This document shows, piece after piece, positions 34,298 to 42,491 of a stretch of 64,000 nucleotides of DNA. Source of the stretch: Alteromonas abrolhosensis (GTDB taxonomy: Bacteria; Pseudomonadota; Gammaproteobacteria; Enterobacterales; Alteromonadaceae); the NCBI RefSeq assembly GCF_001953635.1, contig NZ_MEJH01000006.1:63915-127914 (forward strand), given 5' to 3'. The number at the start of each line of letters is the position of its first letter. Positions within the stretch are counted from its first letter, which is position 1. The notes below the pieces were generated by a model. That model was given only the letters and a program-made list of their open reading frames with translations. It was not told where the DNA came from and did not search any database. The position numbers and the translations under genes are program-made.

Positions 34298-36370
34298 ATG
34301 CAAGCACTGGCCACTACACCCATTACTGCGCTTAAAGGCGTAGGCGCAAAGGTGGCAGAAAAGCTCAATAAAATAGGCTTGTTTACCCTTCAAGATATTC
34401 TGTTTCACCTCCCTCATCGCTACGAAGACAGAACCCGGATTTACAGCGTGGCAGAGTGCCGCCCATTTACCCATGTAAGTGTGCAGGGCGAGGTAATGAG
34501 CGCCGACATTCAATATGGCAAGAAGCGCATGCTGGTGGTCAAGCTTAGCGACGGTACTGGTACCATAACCTTACGCTTTTTCCACTTTGGTGCGGTGCAG
34601 CGTTCAATCATGACACCAGGCAACACGGTGCGCTGTTTTGGAGAAGTGCGTACTGGCAAGTGGGGCATTGAGATGATGCACCCAGAGTTTAAGCTTGTGG
34701 ATGAAGACGCGCCACCATCAGAAGAATCACTTACGCCGGTTTACCCCACCACAGACGGGGTTAAGCAGCTAACCCTTCGCAATCTAACTGACCAAGCTTT
34801 ACAGCTTTTAGATAAAGGAGCGCTTGCTGATTTACTGCCTGAAGGCATTTACGATAATCAAATAAGCCTGAATGAGGCCCTTCATCAGGTACACCGGCCG
34901 CCGCCTGATGTAGACGTTCACGAAATGGAAGAGGGGTTGCACCCCGCCCAGTATCGATTAATTCTTGAAGAGCTGCTGTCTCATCACCTTAGTGTGCTTA
35001 AAGTGCGAAAGCTATCAGACGCGCAGCCTGGCATTCCCATTAAGGTGAATCAGCCGCTTATCGATAAAATGCTTGCCCAATTACCATTTTCCCCCACAGG
35101 TGCTCAGGCTCGCGTAGTACAAGACATTCAAAAAGATATGCAGCATGCGCGACCCATGATGCGCTTGGTTCAAGGAGACGTTGGCTCTGGTAAAACCTTG
35201 GTTGCCGCACTGGCAGCGCTATCAGCCATTGGTGCAGGGCATCAGGTAGCGTTAATGGCACCTACAGAGCTGTTGGCAGAACAGCACGCCAATAACTTTC
35301 GTGGCTGGTTAGAACCTTTAGGTATTGAAGTAGGTTGGCTTGCTGGAAAGCTTAAAGGCAAAGCCCGCAATGAAGTATTAGCCCGCTTAGAAGCCGGTGA
35401 TATTCAAATGTTGGTGGGTACCCATGCTATTTTCCAAGAAAGCGTGAACTACCAGCAATTAGCGCTAGTGATTGTAGATGAGCAGCATCGGTTTGGCGTG
35501 CATCAACGGTTAGCCCTTCGTGATAAAGGTGAGCAACAAGGCCGCTATCCTCACCAGCTGATCATGACGGCAACGCCTATTCCAAGAACGCTGGCCATGA
35601 CGGCCTATGCCGATTTAGACACTTCGGTTATTGATGAATTGCCACCGGGCAGAACACCGGTACAAACTGTGGTGCTGCCGGATACACGCCGCGCTGATGT
35701 GATAGAACGAGTGCGTCAGGCCTGTAAAGAAAATGGTCGGCAAGCGTATTGGGTGTGTACGCTTATTGATGAGTCGGAAGTGTTGGAATGTCAGGCAGCA
35801 GAAGACGCTGCGATTACCCTGCGTACCGCGCTGCCAGACTTACACGTTGGCTTGGTACACGGGCGATTAAAACCCGCTGAAAAAGCGCAGGTTATGGCTG
35901 ACTTTAAAGACGGAAAGCTGGATTTATTGGTCGCGACTACCGTTATTGAAGTAGGCGTAGATGTGCCCAATGCCAGTATCATGATTATTGAAAACCCTGA
36001 ACGCTTGGGCCTAGCGCAACTTCACCAGCTTAGAGGGCGAGTAGGGCGTGGTGCGGTAGAAAGTCAGTGTGTACTTATGTACCAAAGCCCACTATCGAAA
36101 ACCGCTACTCAGCGTCTTGGCGTATTGCGTGAGTCTAACGATGGGTTTTATATTGCCCAGCGAGACTTGGAAATTCGTGGTCCGGGTGAGTTTATGGGGA
36201 CGAAACAAACCGGAATGGCCGAGCTTAAAATAGCAGATCTTGTGCGCGACGCCGCTCTTATTCCTAAGGTTCAGGAAATTGCCTATACCCTTTGGGACAA
36301 ATATCCCTCTCACGCTCAAGCCATCATCAATAGGTGGATAGGGCATAAGGAGCAGTACGGTCATGCTTAA
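34298..36370 (+). CDS. recG: ATP-dependent DNA helicase RecG
   Basis: Branch-migration and fork-reversal helicase. The 690-residue product has the N-terminal OB wedge domain (ALKGVGAKVAEKLNKIG, then FTHVSVQGEV), Walker A GDVGSGKT, the DExH-type box DEQH(RFG), motif TATPIPRTLAMT, motif VI QLRGRVGRG and the C-terminal RIGHT/TRG region (FYIAQRDLEIRGPGEFMGTKQTG). ATG 34298 is chosen over the adjacent TTG 34295 because AAGGA lies at the right distance. Its end overlaps rsmJ by eight bases. Confidence 0.96.
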   Translation: MQALATTPITALKGVGAKVAEKLNKIGLFTLQDILFHLPHRYEDRTRIYSVAECRPFTHVSVQGEVMSADIQYGKKRMLVVKLSDGTGTITLRFFHFGAVQRSIMTPGNTVRCFGEVRTGKWGIEMMHPEFKLVDEDAPPSEESLTPVYPTTDGVKQLTLRNLTDQALQLLDKGALADLLPEGIYDNQISLNEALHQVHRPPPDVDVHEMEEGLHPAQYRLILEELLSHHLSVLKVRKLSDAQPGIPIKVNQPLIDKMLAQLPFSPTGAQARVVQDIQKDMQHARPMMRLVQGDVGSGKTLVAALAALSAIGAGHQVALMAPTELLAEQHANNFRGWLEPLGIEVGWLAGKLKGKARNEVLARLEAGDIQMLVGTHAIFQESVNYQQLALVIVDEQHRFGVHQRLALRDKGEQQGRYPHQLIMTATPIPRTLAMTAYADLDTSVIDELPPGRTPVQTVVLPDTRRADVIERVRQACKENGRQAYWVCTLIDESEVLECQAAEDAAITLRTALPDLHVGLVHGRLKPAEKAQVMADFKDGKLDLLVATTVIEVGVDVPNASIMIIENPERLGLAQLHQLRGRVGRGAVESQCVLMYQSPLSKTATQRLGVLRESNDGFYIAQRDLEIRGPGEFMGTKQTGMAELKIADLVRDAALIPKVQEIAYTLWDKYPSHAQAIINRWIGHKEQYGHA

Positions 36371-37139
36371 TCGTGTGCCTTTAATTATTTGTGATGACGC
36401 CAATAGAGATGATACTGCCTTAATTGGTGCGATCAGCGAAAAGTGGGGTTTTCCTGTTGTCAGCAGTAGTGAAAAACCTACCGAAGGCCTGTATCTACAG
36501 GTACAAAACGGCGTGCTAGGCCTTGCCGACGCAGGCGAGAAAAAAGTGAACCCGGTAGAGGTTGATTTTGCATCGCCCGCTAGTTTGTATCGCAAGCAGC
36601 ACGGCGGTGGGCGCAAAGAGCCCATTGTGAAAGCCATTGGCCTTAAAGGCAACGAAGCGTGGCACGTAGTGGATGCAACACCTGGGCTAGGTCGTGATGC
36701 CTTTGTTTTGGTAAGCGTTGGCTGCAAGGTCACAATGATAGAGCGCTCGCCAGTTGTTGCCGCTTTACTCGAAGATGGTATTCGCAGATTAGCGCTTAGT
36801 TTTCCAGAACTTGCAGCTAAAATGTCGCTTCAACATGGAAATAGTGCTGAGGTAATGCAATACTTCACTGGTGAGAATGTGAACGCTATTTACTTAGACC
36901 CCATGTTCCCACATAAAAAGAAGTCAGCCTTGGTGAAAAAGGAAATGCGGCTGTTTCAGCAACTGCTTGGTCATGATCCAGACGCAGATGCGCTGTTACC
37001 GCCAGCACTAAAGCTAGCCACGCACCGGGTAGTGGTTAAACGCCCAAACAGTGCAGACGTGCTGGCAGGAGAGAAACCCTCCATGGCAATAGAAAGTAAA
37101 AAACATAGATTTGATGTGTATTTGTGTCAAAAACCCTAG
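36363..37139 (+). CDS. rsmJ: 16S rRNA (guanine(1516)-N2)-methyltransferase
   Basis: A 258-residue methyltransferase of the RsmJ (YhiQ) family, modifying G1516 in 16S rRNA. Visible: the SAM loop VVDATPGLGRDAFVL (about 100-114), the acidic end VTMIERSP and the catalytic-type motif YLDPMFPHKKKSA, which is diagnostic for this family. It overlaps recG, so it is translationally coupled to the repair gene. Confidence 0.94.
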   Translation: MLNRVPLIICDDANRDDTALIGAISEKWGFPVVSSSEKPTEGLYLQVQNGVLGLADAGEKKVNPVEVDFASPASLYRKQHGGGRKEPIVKAIGLKGNEAWHVVDATPGLGRDAFVLVSVGCKVTMIERSPVVAALLEDGIRRLALSFPELAAKMSLQHGNSAEVMQYFTGENVNAIYLDPMFPHKKKSALVKKEMRLFQQLLGHDPDADALLPPALKLATHRVVVKRPNSADVLAGEKPSMAIESKKHRFDVYLCQKP

Positions 37140-37148
37140 GAGAACAAC

Positions 37149-37622
37149 ATGATACAAGTTGGTAGCACCTTGCCCGAGGTGGATTTCGGTCTTTTAGTCA
37201 ATGGAGAAGTGACAAACCCAGGCACTAATGAACTTTTCTCGGACAAGCGCGTTGTGTTGTTTGCAGTACCAGGGGCGTTTACGCCAACCTGTTCACAAGC
37301 TCATTTGCCGGGCTATGTGGCGCTTGCAGACAAAATTAAAGCCAAAGGCATAGATAGCATCATTTGCCTGTCTGTTAACGATGCGTTCGTTATGGATGCG
37401 TGGGGCAAAGCGAATAACGCTGAAGAAATTATTATGCTTGCTGATGGCAATGGTCATTTCACGAAGCAAATTGGCTTAGATATGAACACTAGCAACTTCG
37501 GTGGCTTGCGCTCACTGCGCTACTCTATGCTTGTAGAAGATGGTGAAGTGAAAAAGCTTAACGTTGAAGATCCAGGTCGTTTCGATGTAAGCGATGCGCA
37601 AAGCATGCTAGATAGCCTTTAA
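37149..37622 (+). CDS. Peroxiredoxin (Prx5/AhpE-like, hybrid glutaredoxin type)
   Basis: Thiol peroxidase of 157 residues reducing H2O2 and alkyl hydroperoxides. The catalytic motif PGAFTPTCSQAHLPGY has the peroxidatic Cys48 with the usual Thr45 partner; the Arg of the active-site triad is in GGLRSLRYSM. It lacks the C-terminal glutaredoxin domain found in some relatives, so an external glutaredoxin or thioredoxin is needed. It starts nine bases after rsmJ and is followed by a terminator, the end of this gene run. Confidence 0.93.
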   Translation: MIQVGSTLPEVDFGLLVNGEVTNPGTNELFSDKRVVLFAVPGAFTPTCSQAHLPGYVALADKIKAKGIDSIICLSVNDAFVMDAWGKANNAEEIIMLADGNGHFTKQIGLDMNTSNFGGLRSLRYSMLVEDGEVKKLNVEDPGRFDVSDAQSMLDSL

Positions 37623-37651
37623 ACCGGCAAGCACGGCATTAAAATATCAAG

Positions 37652-37685
37652 AAGCCCGCAACCACGGTTGCGGGCTTTTTTTATT
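37652..37685 (+). terminator. Rho-independent terminator after the peroxiredoxin gene
   Basis: A strong GC-rich stem AAGCCCGCAACC / GGTTGCGGGCTT followed by seven or more T, 30 bases after the stop codon. Confidence 0.94.
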
Positions 37686-37707
37686 TAGATGTTTGTGAAT
37701 ATTCGTT

Positions 37708-37773
37708 AATACCAGTCCGCATAGATAATTACCCGCGCCTCTGAGTGGGTAATTATCTATGTGGATTGGTATT
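37708..37773 (+). repeat. Long imperfect inverted repeat (intergenic palindromic element)
   Basis: Two 27-base arms (37708-37734 and 37747-37773) pair across a 12-base loop. Only two positions differ and both become G-U pairs in plus-strand RNA, so the hairpin is much better on that strand. Ends read AATACCA / TGGTATT. It follows the terminator and precedes the Fur box by about 200 bases, and belongs to no gene. It resembles short palindromic repeats that I recall from Alteromonadales intergenic regions. Confidence 0.7.
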
Positions 37774-37982
37774 CTTTACTTAGGCGTATACTTGGTTGCC
37801 ATTTTCATTAAAATGTAACCTTTGTATGATCTGGCGCGCTATTAATTGCGTTGAATATCAACACGTTCAGTGCAGGTTAATGAACGTATGTGTAACATGC
37901 TTTAACGAAAATGCAGAGAAATTAAGAGGTAGCGCAGTGCGTTACGTAGCATGTAGCCTCGTTTAGTTACCTTTACTTGCTT

Positions 37983-38001
37983 AATGATAATAAGTATCAT
38001 T
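37983..38001. promoter_or_regulatory. Fur box upstream of the iron ABC importer operon
   Basis: AATGATAATAAGTATCATT is a near-perfect 9-1-9 palindrome matching the Fur consensus. It sits 33 bases before the first gene of the operon, in promoter position. Confidence 0.87.
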
Positions 38002-38033
38002 TGCGCGAAAAGACAAATGTTTTAGGAATAATT

Positions 38034-38843
38034 ATGACAACAACACTGAAAAAAATGAGTGCTTTGGTATTGGCATCTGCCGTCACTTTCTCAATGCTTT
38101 CTTCTCAGGCGCTTGCCAACGGTGCCATTGGTGATCACGTGAACAACCTTCATGCGCACATCGGTGAATACACAGAAGAGGTGCATTGGTTAGAAAGCAA
38201 ATTTGGCAGTGTTGTTGACGCGTATGAAGCAAAAGATAAGTCGCTGAAAACCGATGCGCTTATTGAATATTGGGAAGAAGTCGATTTTCACTCTGCCATT
38301 GAAACCCAATACGTGCCTATTTACGCCTCTATCTGGCAGGGCATTTACGGTGTGAAAGTCGCTATCGACGAAGATAAGCCGGTTGCTGAAGTAAGAGTAG
38401 AGCAAGAGAAGCTAAATCATGCCTTGTGGCAGGCGTTAGGCGCAGTTAAACTTGCGTCCCAGTATCAAAAGAAAGGCTTGGTGAATAAGGTTCAAACCAC
38501 TGAAAAAGAACCAACTACAGGCCCTGAAGTTATCGATGATATAAAAACACGTCTTGATCGTGTTGTTGCCAAGTACGCAGAACAGCTGCACGAAGTGGCG
38601 ACTACGCTTGTTCACGACACCTACCTTCAGCGTTTTGAAGGTGTAGAAGGTGATTTAATTGCAAAAGACGCAGCCTTGGTTGAAGACTTAGAAAAAGACT
38701 TTAACGTAACGCTTCCGCAGGCCATCTCAAAAGATACTGGCGTTGATGCGGTTCGCAAAGTAGTAGAGTCGATGCAGACAAAACTCGATCGCGCTCGCGC
38801 ACTGTTGGTTGAAGTTGAACAAAGTCGCAAAGACGTATTTTAA
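38034..38843 (+). CDS. Fur-linked periplasmic protein of unknown function, first gene of iron importer operon
   Basis: A 269-residue secreted protein with a clear signal peptide (cleavage likely after QALA, about residue 29). The mature part is predicted almost wholly helical and rich in Glu, Asp and His (for example HVNNLHAHIGEY, EVHWLESKF, EYWEEVDFH), a composition compatible with metal binding, though no known motif is seen. ATG 38034 has AGGA seven bases upstream. It lies directly downstream of a Fur box and nine bases before the ferric-iron binding protein gene, so it is almost certainly part of the iron uptake operon. I do not recognise the family; an accessory iron-binding or delivery role is a guess. 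Confidence 0.75.
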   Translation: MTTTLKKMSALVLASAVTFSMLSSQALANGAIGDHVNNLHAHIGEYTEEVHWLESKFGSVVDAYEAKDKSLKTDALIEYWEEVDFHSAIETQYVPIYASIWQGIYGVKVAIDEDKPVAEVRVEQEKLNHALWQALGAVKLASQYQKKGLVNKVQTTEKEPTTGPEVIDDIKTRLDRVVAKYAEQLHEVATTLVHDTYLQRFEGVEGDLIAKDAALVEDLEKDFNVTLPQAISKDTGVDAVRKVVESMQTKLDRARALLVEVEQSRKDVF

Positions 38844-38852
38844 GGAAGGTGT

Positions 38853-39887
38853 ATGCAACGTAGAACATTCTTACAAGGCTTAGCAGCAGCCGGTGCATTA
38901 TCTGGCTTGCCGCTTAGTTTTGTTCACGCTATGACCCAAACTGGCAGTGTGTCGGTTGAGTCACTGCCTAAATTAGAAGGTGATCTCACCCTATATTTGG
39001 GGCGTGGCGAAGGCGGTTTGTACGAGAATGTTCTAAAGGCCATCGAAAAGCGCAATCCAAAGCTAAATCTTAAAATTAGACGCGGCGGGTCTGCAGCCTT
39101 GGCTAACACCATCGTTGCCGAAACCAAGGCGGGCGTTAAGCGCGCTGACCTATTCTGGGCAGTAGATACAGGCTCAATTGGCGTTGTCACTGATGCAGGT
39201 GCAGCAAAGCCGTTACCCGACGACTTGCGCGCGCAGCTTCGCGAAGATTTCCAATACCCGAGTTGGTCACCGGTAACAGGCCGCGTGCGTACACTGCCTT
39301 ATAACACTGAACGCGTTAAACCGGAGCAAATCCCTGAAAGCGTGATGGCGCTAGCTGACAGCGATTTAAAGATTGGTTGGGCGCCAGCTTACTCGTCATT
39401 TCAGTCTTTCGTTACCGCCATGCGTATTTTGGAAGGCGACAAAGCCACTAAATCATGGCTTAAAGGCATTAATAAGCACGCTAAAAAGTATGCAGGCGAA
39501 CTTGGCGTGGTTATGGGTGTTGAGCGCGGAGAAGTGGATATTGGCTTTGCAAATCACTATTACACACTTCGCCTTAAATCAGGTAAACCAAACGCAAACG
39601 TGGCGCTGGCCTACAGCAAAGGCGATGCAGGTTGCTTAGTTAATGCTTCTGGCATTGTGGCGCTAAGTGATGGTGACTTGCCGGTTAACTTTATTCGATA
39701 TCTGCTGTCGCATGAAGTGCAGTCTTACCTTGCTCGCGAGGCTTACGAGATTCCACTGGTTCAAGGCGTTGAGCAGCCGCAAGGCTTAGCAAACTTAAGT
39801 ACGCTGTCGCCACCTGAAATGGACCTTCGCAAGCTGGCCGATTTGCGTCCCACACTTAACCTTATGAGGGAAGTTGGCGTACTGTGA
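38853..39887 (+). CDS. fbpA: Ferric iron ABC transporter, substrate-binding protein
   Basis: Periplasmic ferric-iron binding protein of 344 residues, FbpA/FutA class. The N-terminus MQRRTFLQGLAAAGAL looks like a twin-arginine signal (RRTFLQG), suggesting folded export. The binding-protein fold motifs LTLYLGRGEGGLYENVL and the late tyrosine pair in GFANHYYTL, the place where FbpA ligands sit, are present. Its stop overlaps the permease start in a GTGA junction. Iron is inferred from family and the Fur box. Confidence 0.9.
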   Translation: MQRRTFLQGLAAAGALSGLPLSFVHAMTQTGSVSVESLPKLEGDLTLYLGRGEGGLYENVLKAIEKRNPKLNLKIRRGGSAALANTIVAETKAGVKRADLFWAVDTGSIGVVTDAGAAKPLPDDLRAQLREDFQYPSWSPVTGRVRTLPYNTERVKPEQIPESVMALADSDLKIGWAPAYSSFQSFVTAMRILEGDKATKSWLKGINKHAKKYAGELGVVMGVERGEVDIGFANHYYTLRLKSGKPNANVALAYSKGDAGCLVNASGIVALSDGDLPVNFIRYLLSHEVQSYLAREAYEIPLVQGVEQPQGLANLSTLSPPEMDLRKLADLRPTLNLMREVGVL

Positions 39888-41404
39888 CAAATTGGCCAAA
39901 GTCGTATCCACTGGCACTTCTTATCGCGCTGATGGCTTTATTGCCCGTCGGCGTTTTATTTTCTTTAGCTCAAGATAGTGCACAACTTTTTGATACTCAT
40001 AATCTTCGTGTTTTAGGTAACACAGTTTCATTGGTTGTGCTTACCATTATTGGCTCGGTACTTATTGGTGTGCCGCTTGCCTTTTTAACCGCTTATGTGC
40101 AAATGCCGTTTAAGCGGTTTTGGCTTATTTTACTTGCCGCGCCATTAGCACTGCCAAGCTACATTGGTGCGTTTGCCATGTATTTTTCATTTGGCACGGG
40201 CGGCGAGATTGAAAACGTTCTAGGAATTAGCACACCCCCTATTAGCGGCCTGTGGGGCTCTGCGTTGGTAATGAGTCTTTACACTTATCCCTTTGTGATG
40301 ATGACAACCCGTTCAAGCTTATTGAGTTTAGATGCAAGCCTAGTCAACGCTGCACGTACGTTAGGGCTAACATTAGGTGCAAGTTTATGGCGCGTGGTTT
40401 TACCACGTGTTGTGAATAGCGTCGCCGCAGGCGCTCTGCTTGCTGCACTGTACGCACTATCGGACTTTGGTACGCCGGCAATAATGGGCTTTGATACCTT
40501 CACGCGCGTAATTTTTGTTGAATACAATGCCTTTGGCTTGAGTCAGGCTGCAATGCTAAGCCTTCAGCTTATGGTTATTGTGGGGCTTATTTTATTTATT
40601 GAAAGCCGTATCAGCGGCGCTCAAGAGCGTCCGGGTAAGCATTTATCCTTGTTTCCTGTGCGCTGGCAGCGAAACTTAATGCTGCTGGCCACCTTGCCAG
40701 TGGTGATTATGGCTATTGTTCTTCCTCTGGCTATCTTTACGCTGTGGTTAGTGCGAGAAGGCACCGGTGGCTTTGAGTTAAGCTACGCGTGGAACTCTGC
40801 GCATGCGTCTTTCATTGCGGCCATTGTTGCTGTGCTGCTTGCCATCCCAGTTGCTCATGCCGCTATTGCCGGAAAAGCAGGGCGCTTTATGGAGCGCATC
40901 ACGTATTTTGGCTTTGGCGTGCCAGGTATCGTTATGGGAACTGCCCTTGTATATGTCGGCTTACAACTACCCGCGCTGTATCAAACGCTGAGTTTGCTGG
41001 TAATGGCTTATGTGTTGCGCTTTATTCCACTTGCCGTGGGAAGTGTAAGAAGTACAGCTGAGAATATTGATTCTGGTTTGGTAAAAGCTGCCCGTGTACT
41101 TGGTGCGAGCCCCCGTGAAGCGTTCATGCGAATTACGCTGCCATTAACCCTTCGTGGTATGATAGCCGGCGCTGCGTTAGTGTTTTTAGAAGCTATGCGT
41201 GAGTTGCCAGCCACGCTTATGTTGGGCCCTACAGGTTTTGAAACCTTGGCTACCTACATGTGGCGCGTATATGAAGCGGGTTACTTTGGCCGTGCCGCCG
41301 TACCTGGGCTTTTACTTGTTTTATTATCATGTGTGGGACTAATTCTCATGCTGTCGGGCGAAAGAAAAGCCCAGTTTACCGTTACCGAGGATGGCCGTTC
41401 GTAA
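39884..41404 (+). CDS. fbpB: Ferric iron ABC transporter, permease
   Basis: A 506-residue fused permease with about twelve membrane spans and two copies of the binding-protein-dependent permease (EAA) motif: AARTLGLTLGASLWRVVLPRV in the first half and AARVLGASPREAFMRITLPL in the second, each contacting one ATPase. This doubled form is the norm for FbpB/SfuB/HitB. GTG start overlapping fbpA; its stop overlaps the ATPase start by one base. Confidence 0.93.
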   Translation: MTNWPKSYPLALLIALMALLPVGVLFSLAQDSAQLFDTHNLRVLGNTVSLVVLTIIGSVLIGVPLAFLTAYVQMPFKRFWLILLAAPLALPSYIGAFAMYFSFGTGGEIENVLGISTPPISGLWGSALVMSLYTYPFVMMTTRSSLLSLDASLVNAARTLGLTLGASLWRVVLPRVVNSVAAGALLAALYALSDFGTPAIMGFDTFTRVIFVEYNAFGLSQAAMLSLQLMVIVGLILFIESRISGAQERPGKHLSLFPVRWQRNLMLLATLPVVIMAIVLPLAIFTLWLVREGTGGFELSYAWNSAHASFIAAIVAVLLAIPVAHAAIAGKAGRFMERITYFGFGVPGIVMGTALVYVGLQLPALYQTLSLLVMAYVLRFIPLAVGSVRSTAENIDSGLVKAARVLGASPREAFMRITLPLTLRGMIAGAALVFLEAMRELPATLMLGPTGFETLATYMWRVYEAGYFGRAAVPGLLLVLLSCVGLILMLSGERKAQFTVTEDGRS

Positions 41405-42435
41405 TGCTTAGTGTTAATAATTTGTCCGTGAATTATGGGTCTACCCGCGTAGTCGACAAGTTAAATCTTGAGCTTGGACAAGACGAAATCCTTATGTTGG
41501 TAGGGCCAACCGGCTGTGGTAAAACCACTATCTTGCAGGCGTTGGCAGGGCTTATTCCTATCTCAGAAGGTTCTATGAGCCTTGGTAACTGGCAAAGTAC
41601 AGCACGTAAACATGTGCCACCTGAAAAGCGTAACGTGGGTATGGTATTTCAAGATTTTGCGCTTTTTCCACACCTTACTGTTCAGCAGAACGTGTGCTTT
41701 CGTTTAAAAGACACCAAGCTTGCCGACCATTGGCTTAAATTACTAGGCTTAGATAACTTCCGCGATGCAAAGCCAGCTCGTCTCTCGGGTGGTCAGAAGC
41801 AGCGCGTTGCGCTGGCAAGAACTCTTGCTCACGAACCATCATTTGTATTGCTAGATGAGCCGCTTTCAAACCTTGATGCAGCACTAAAAGATAGCTTGCG
41901 CTGGGAAATACGTGACGCGCTTAAAAAGGCGGGTGTTCCCGCTATTTGGGTGACCCACGATCAGGAAGAGGCGCTCAGCGTAGGCGATAGAGTAGGCATT
42001 CTAAATAAAGGCGTACTGGAGCAACTAGACACACCGGAAGCCTGCTACTCTTCGCCAGCTAGCCGCTTTGTAGCGCGCTTTATGGGTGAGGCAAGTTTCC
42101 TAAGTGCAACCTTTGACAGTAGCGCAGCAAATGTCGACAGAACGGTAGTCACTGATATTGGCAAGGTGCCCGGAACACCGCTTCAAGGCGCTAATGGTAA
42201 TGTAGACTTATTGGTGCGCCCTGACGATTTAAGCCTAGATGCTACCCTTAGTGAGACTAACTGTACGGTAGAGTGGGTACGTTATGAAGGCGAGAGTCGA
42301 CTTTACGCGGTTATTTTAGACAGCGGCGACGAGCTTAAAGTACGTGTAAGTCACGAAAATGCTATTAAGCCGGGAACTCGCGCTTACGTGCAGCTAATCA
42401 CCACACATCCACTCGCTGTATTTCCTCGGTCTTAG
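41404..42435 (+). CDS. fbpC: Ferric iron ABC transporter, ATPase
   Basis: A 343-residue ABC ATPase with Walker A GPTGCGKT (34-41), signature LSGGQKQRVALA, Walker B FVLLDEP and the H-loop WVTHDQEEA, followed by a C-terminal TOBE-like regulatory domain (about 235-343). The ATG at 41404 forms a TAATG junction with fbpB; a longer frame reaching upstream to 41329 inside fbpB is not needed. Last gene of the operon. No clear terminator is visible after it. Confidence 0.93.
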   Translation: MLSVNNLSVNYGSTRVVDKLNLELGQDEILMLVGPTGCGKTTILQALAGLIPISEGSMSLGNWQSTARKHVPPEKRNVGMVFQDFALFPHLTVQQNVCFRLKDTKLADHWLKLLGLDNFRDAKPARLSGGQKQRVALARTLAHEPSFVLLDEPLSNLDAALKDSLRWEIRDALKKAGVPAIWVTHDQEEALSVGDRVGILNKGVLEQLDTPEACYSSPASRFVARFMGEASFLSATFDSSAANVDRTVVTDIGKVPGTPLQGANGNVDLLVRPDDLSLDATLSETNCTVEWVRYEGESRLYAVILDSGDELKVRVSHENAIKPGTRAYVQLITTHPLAVFPRS

Positions 42436-42491
42436 TAAAATCGAGCCTGATATATTTCGCGAGTAGCCCTCGAACTCCTTTACGCTGACGC

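Noticed and set aside
36092..36733. A 213-codon minus-strand frame
   Set aside because: It is opposite the end of recG and the start of rsmJ, both certain genes, and has no recognisable motif.
41329..41403. N-terminal extension of fbpC into fbpB
   Set aside because: The TAATG junction at 41402-41406 gives a normal ABC ATPase N-terminus; the extension is the out-of-frame end of the permease gene.
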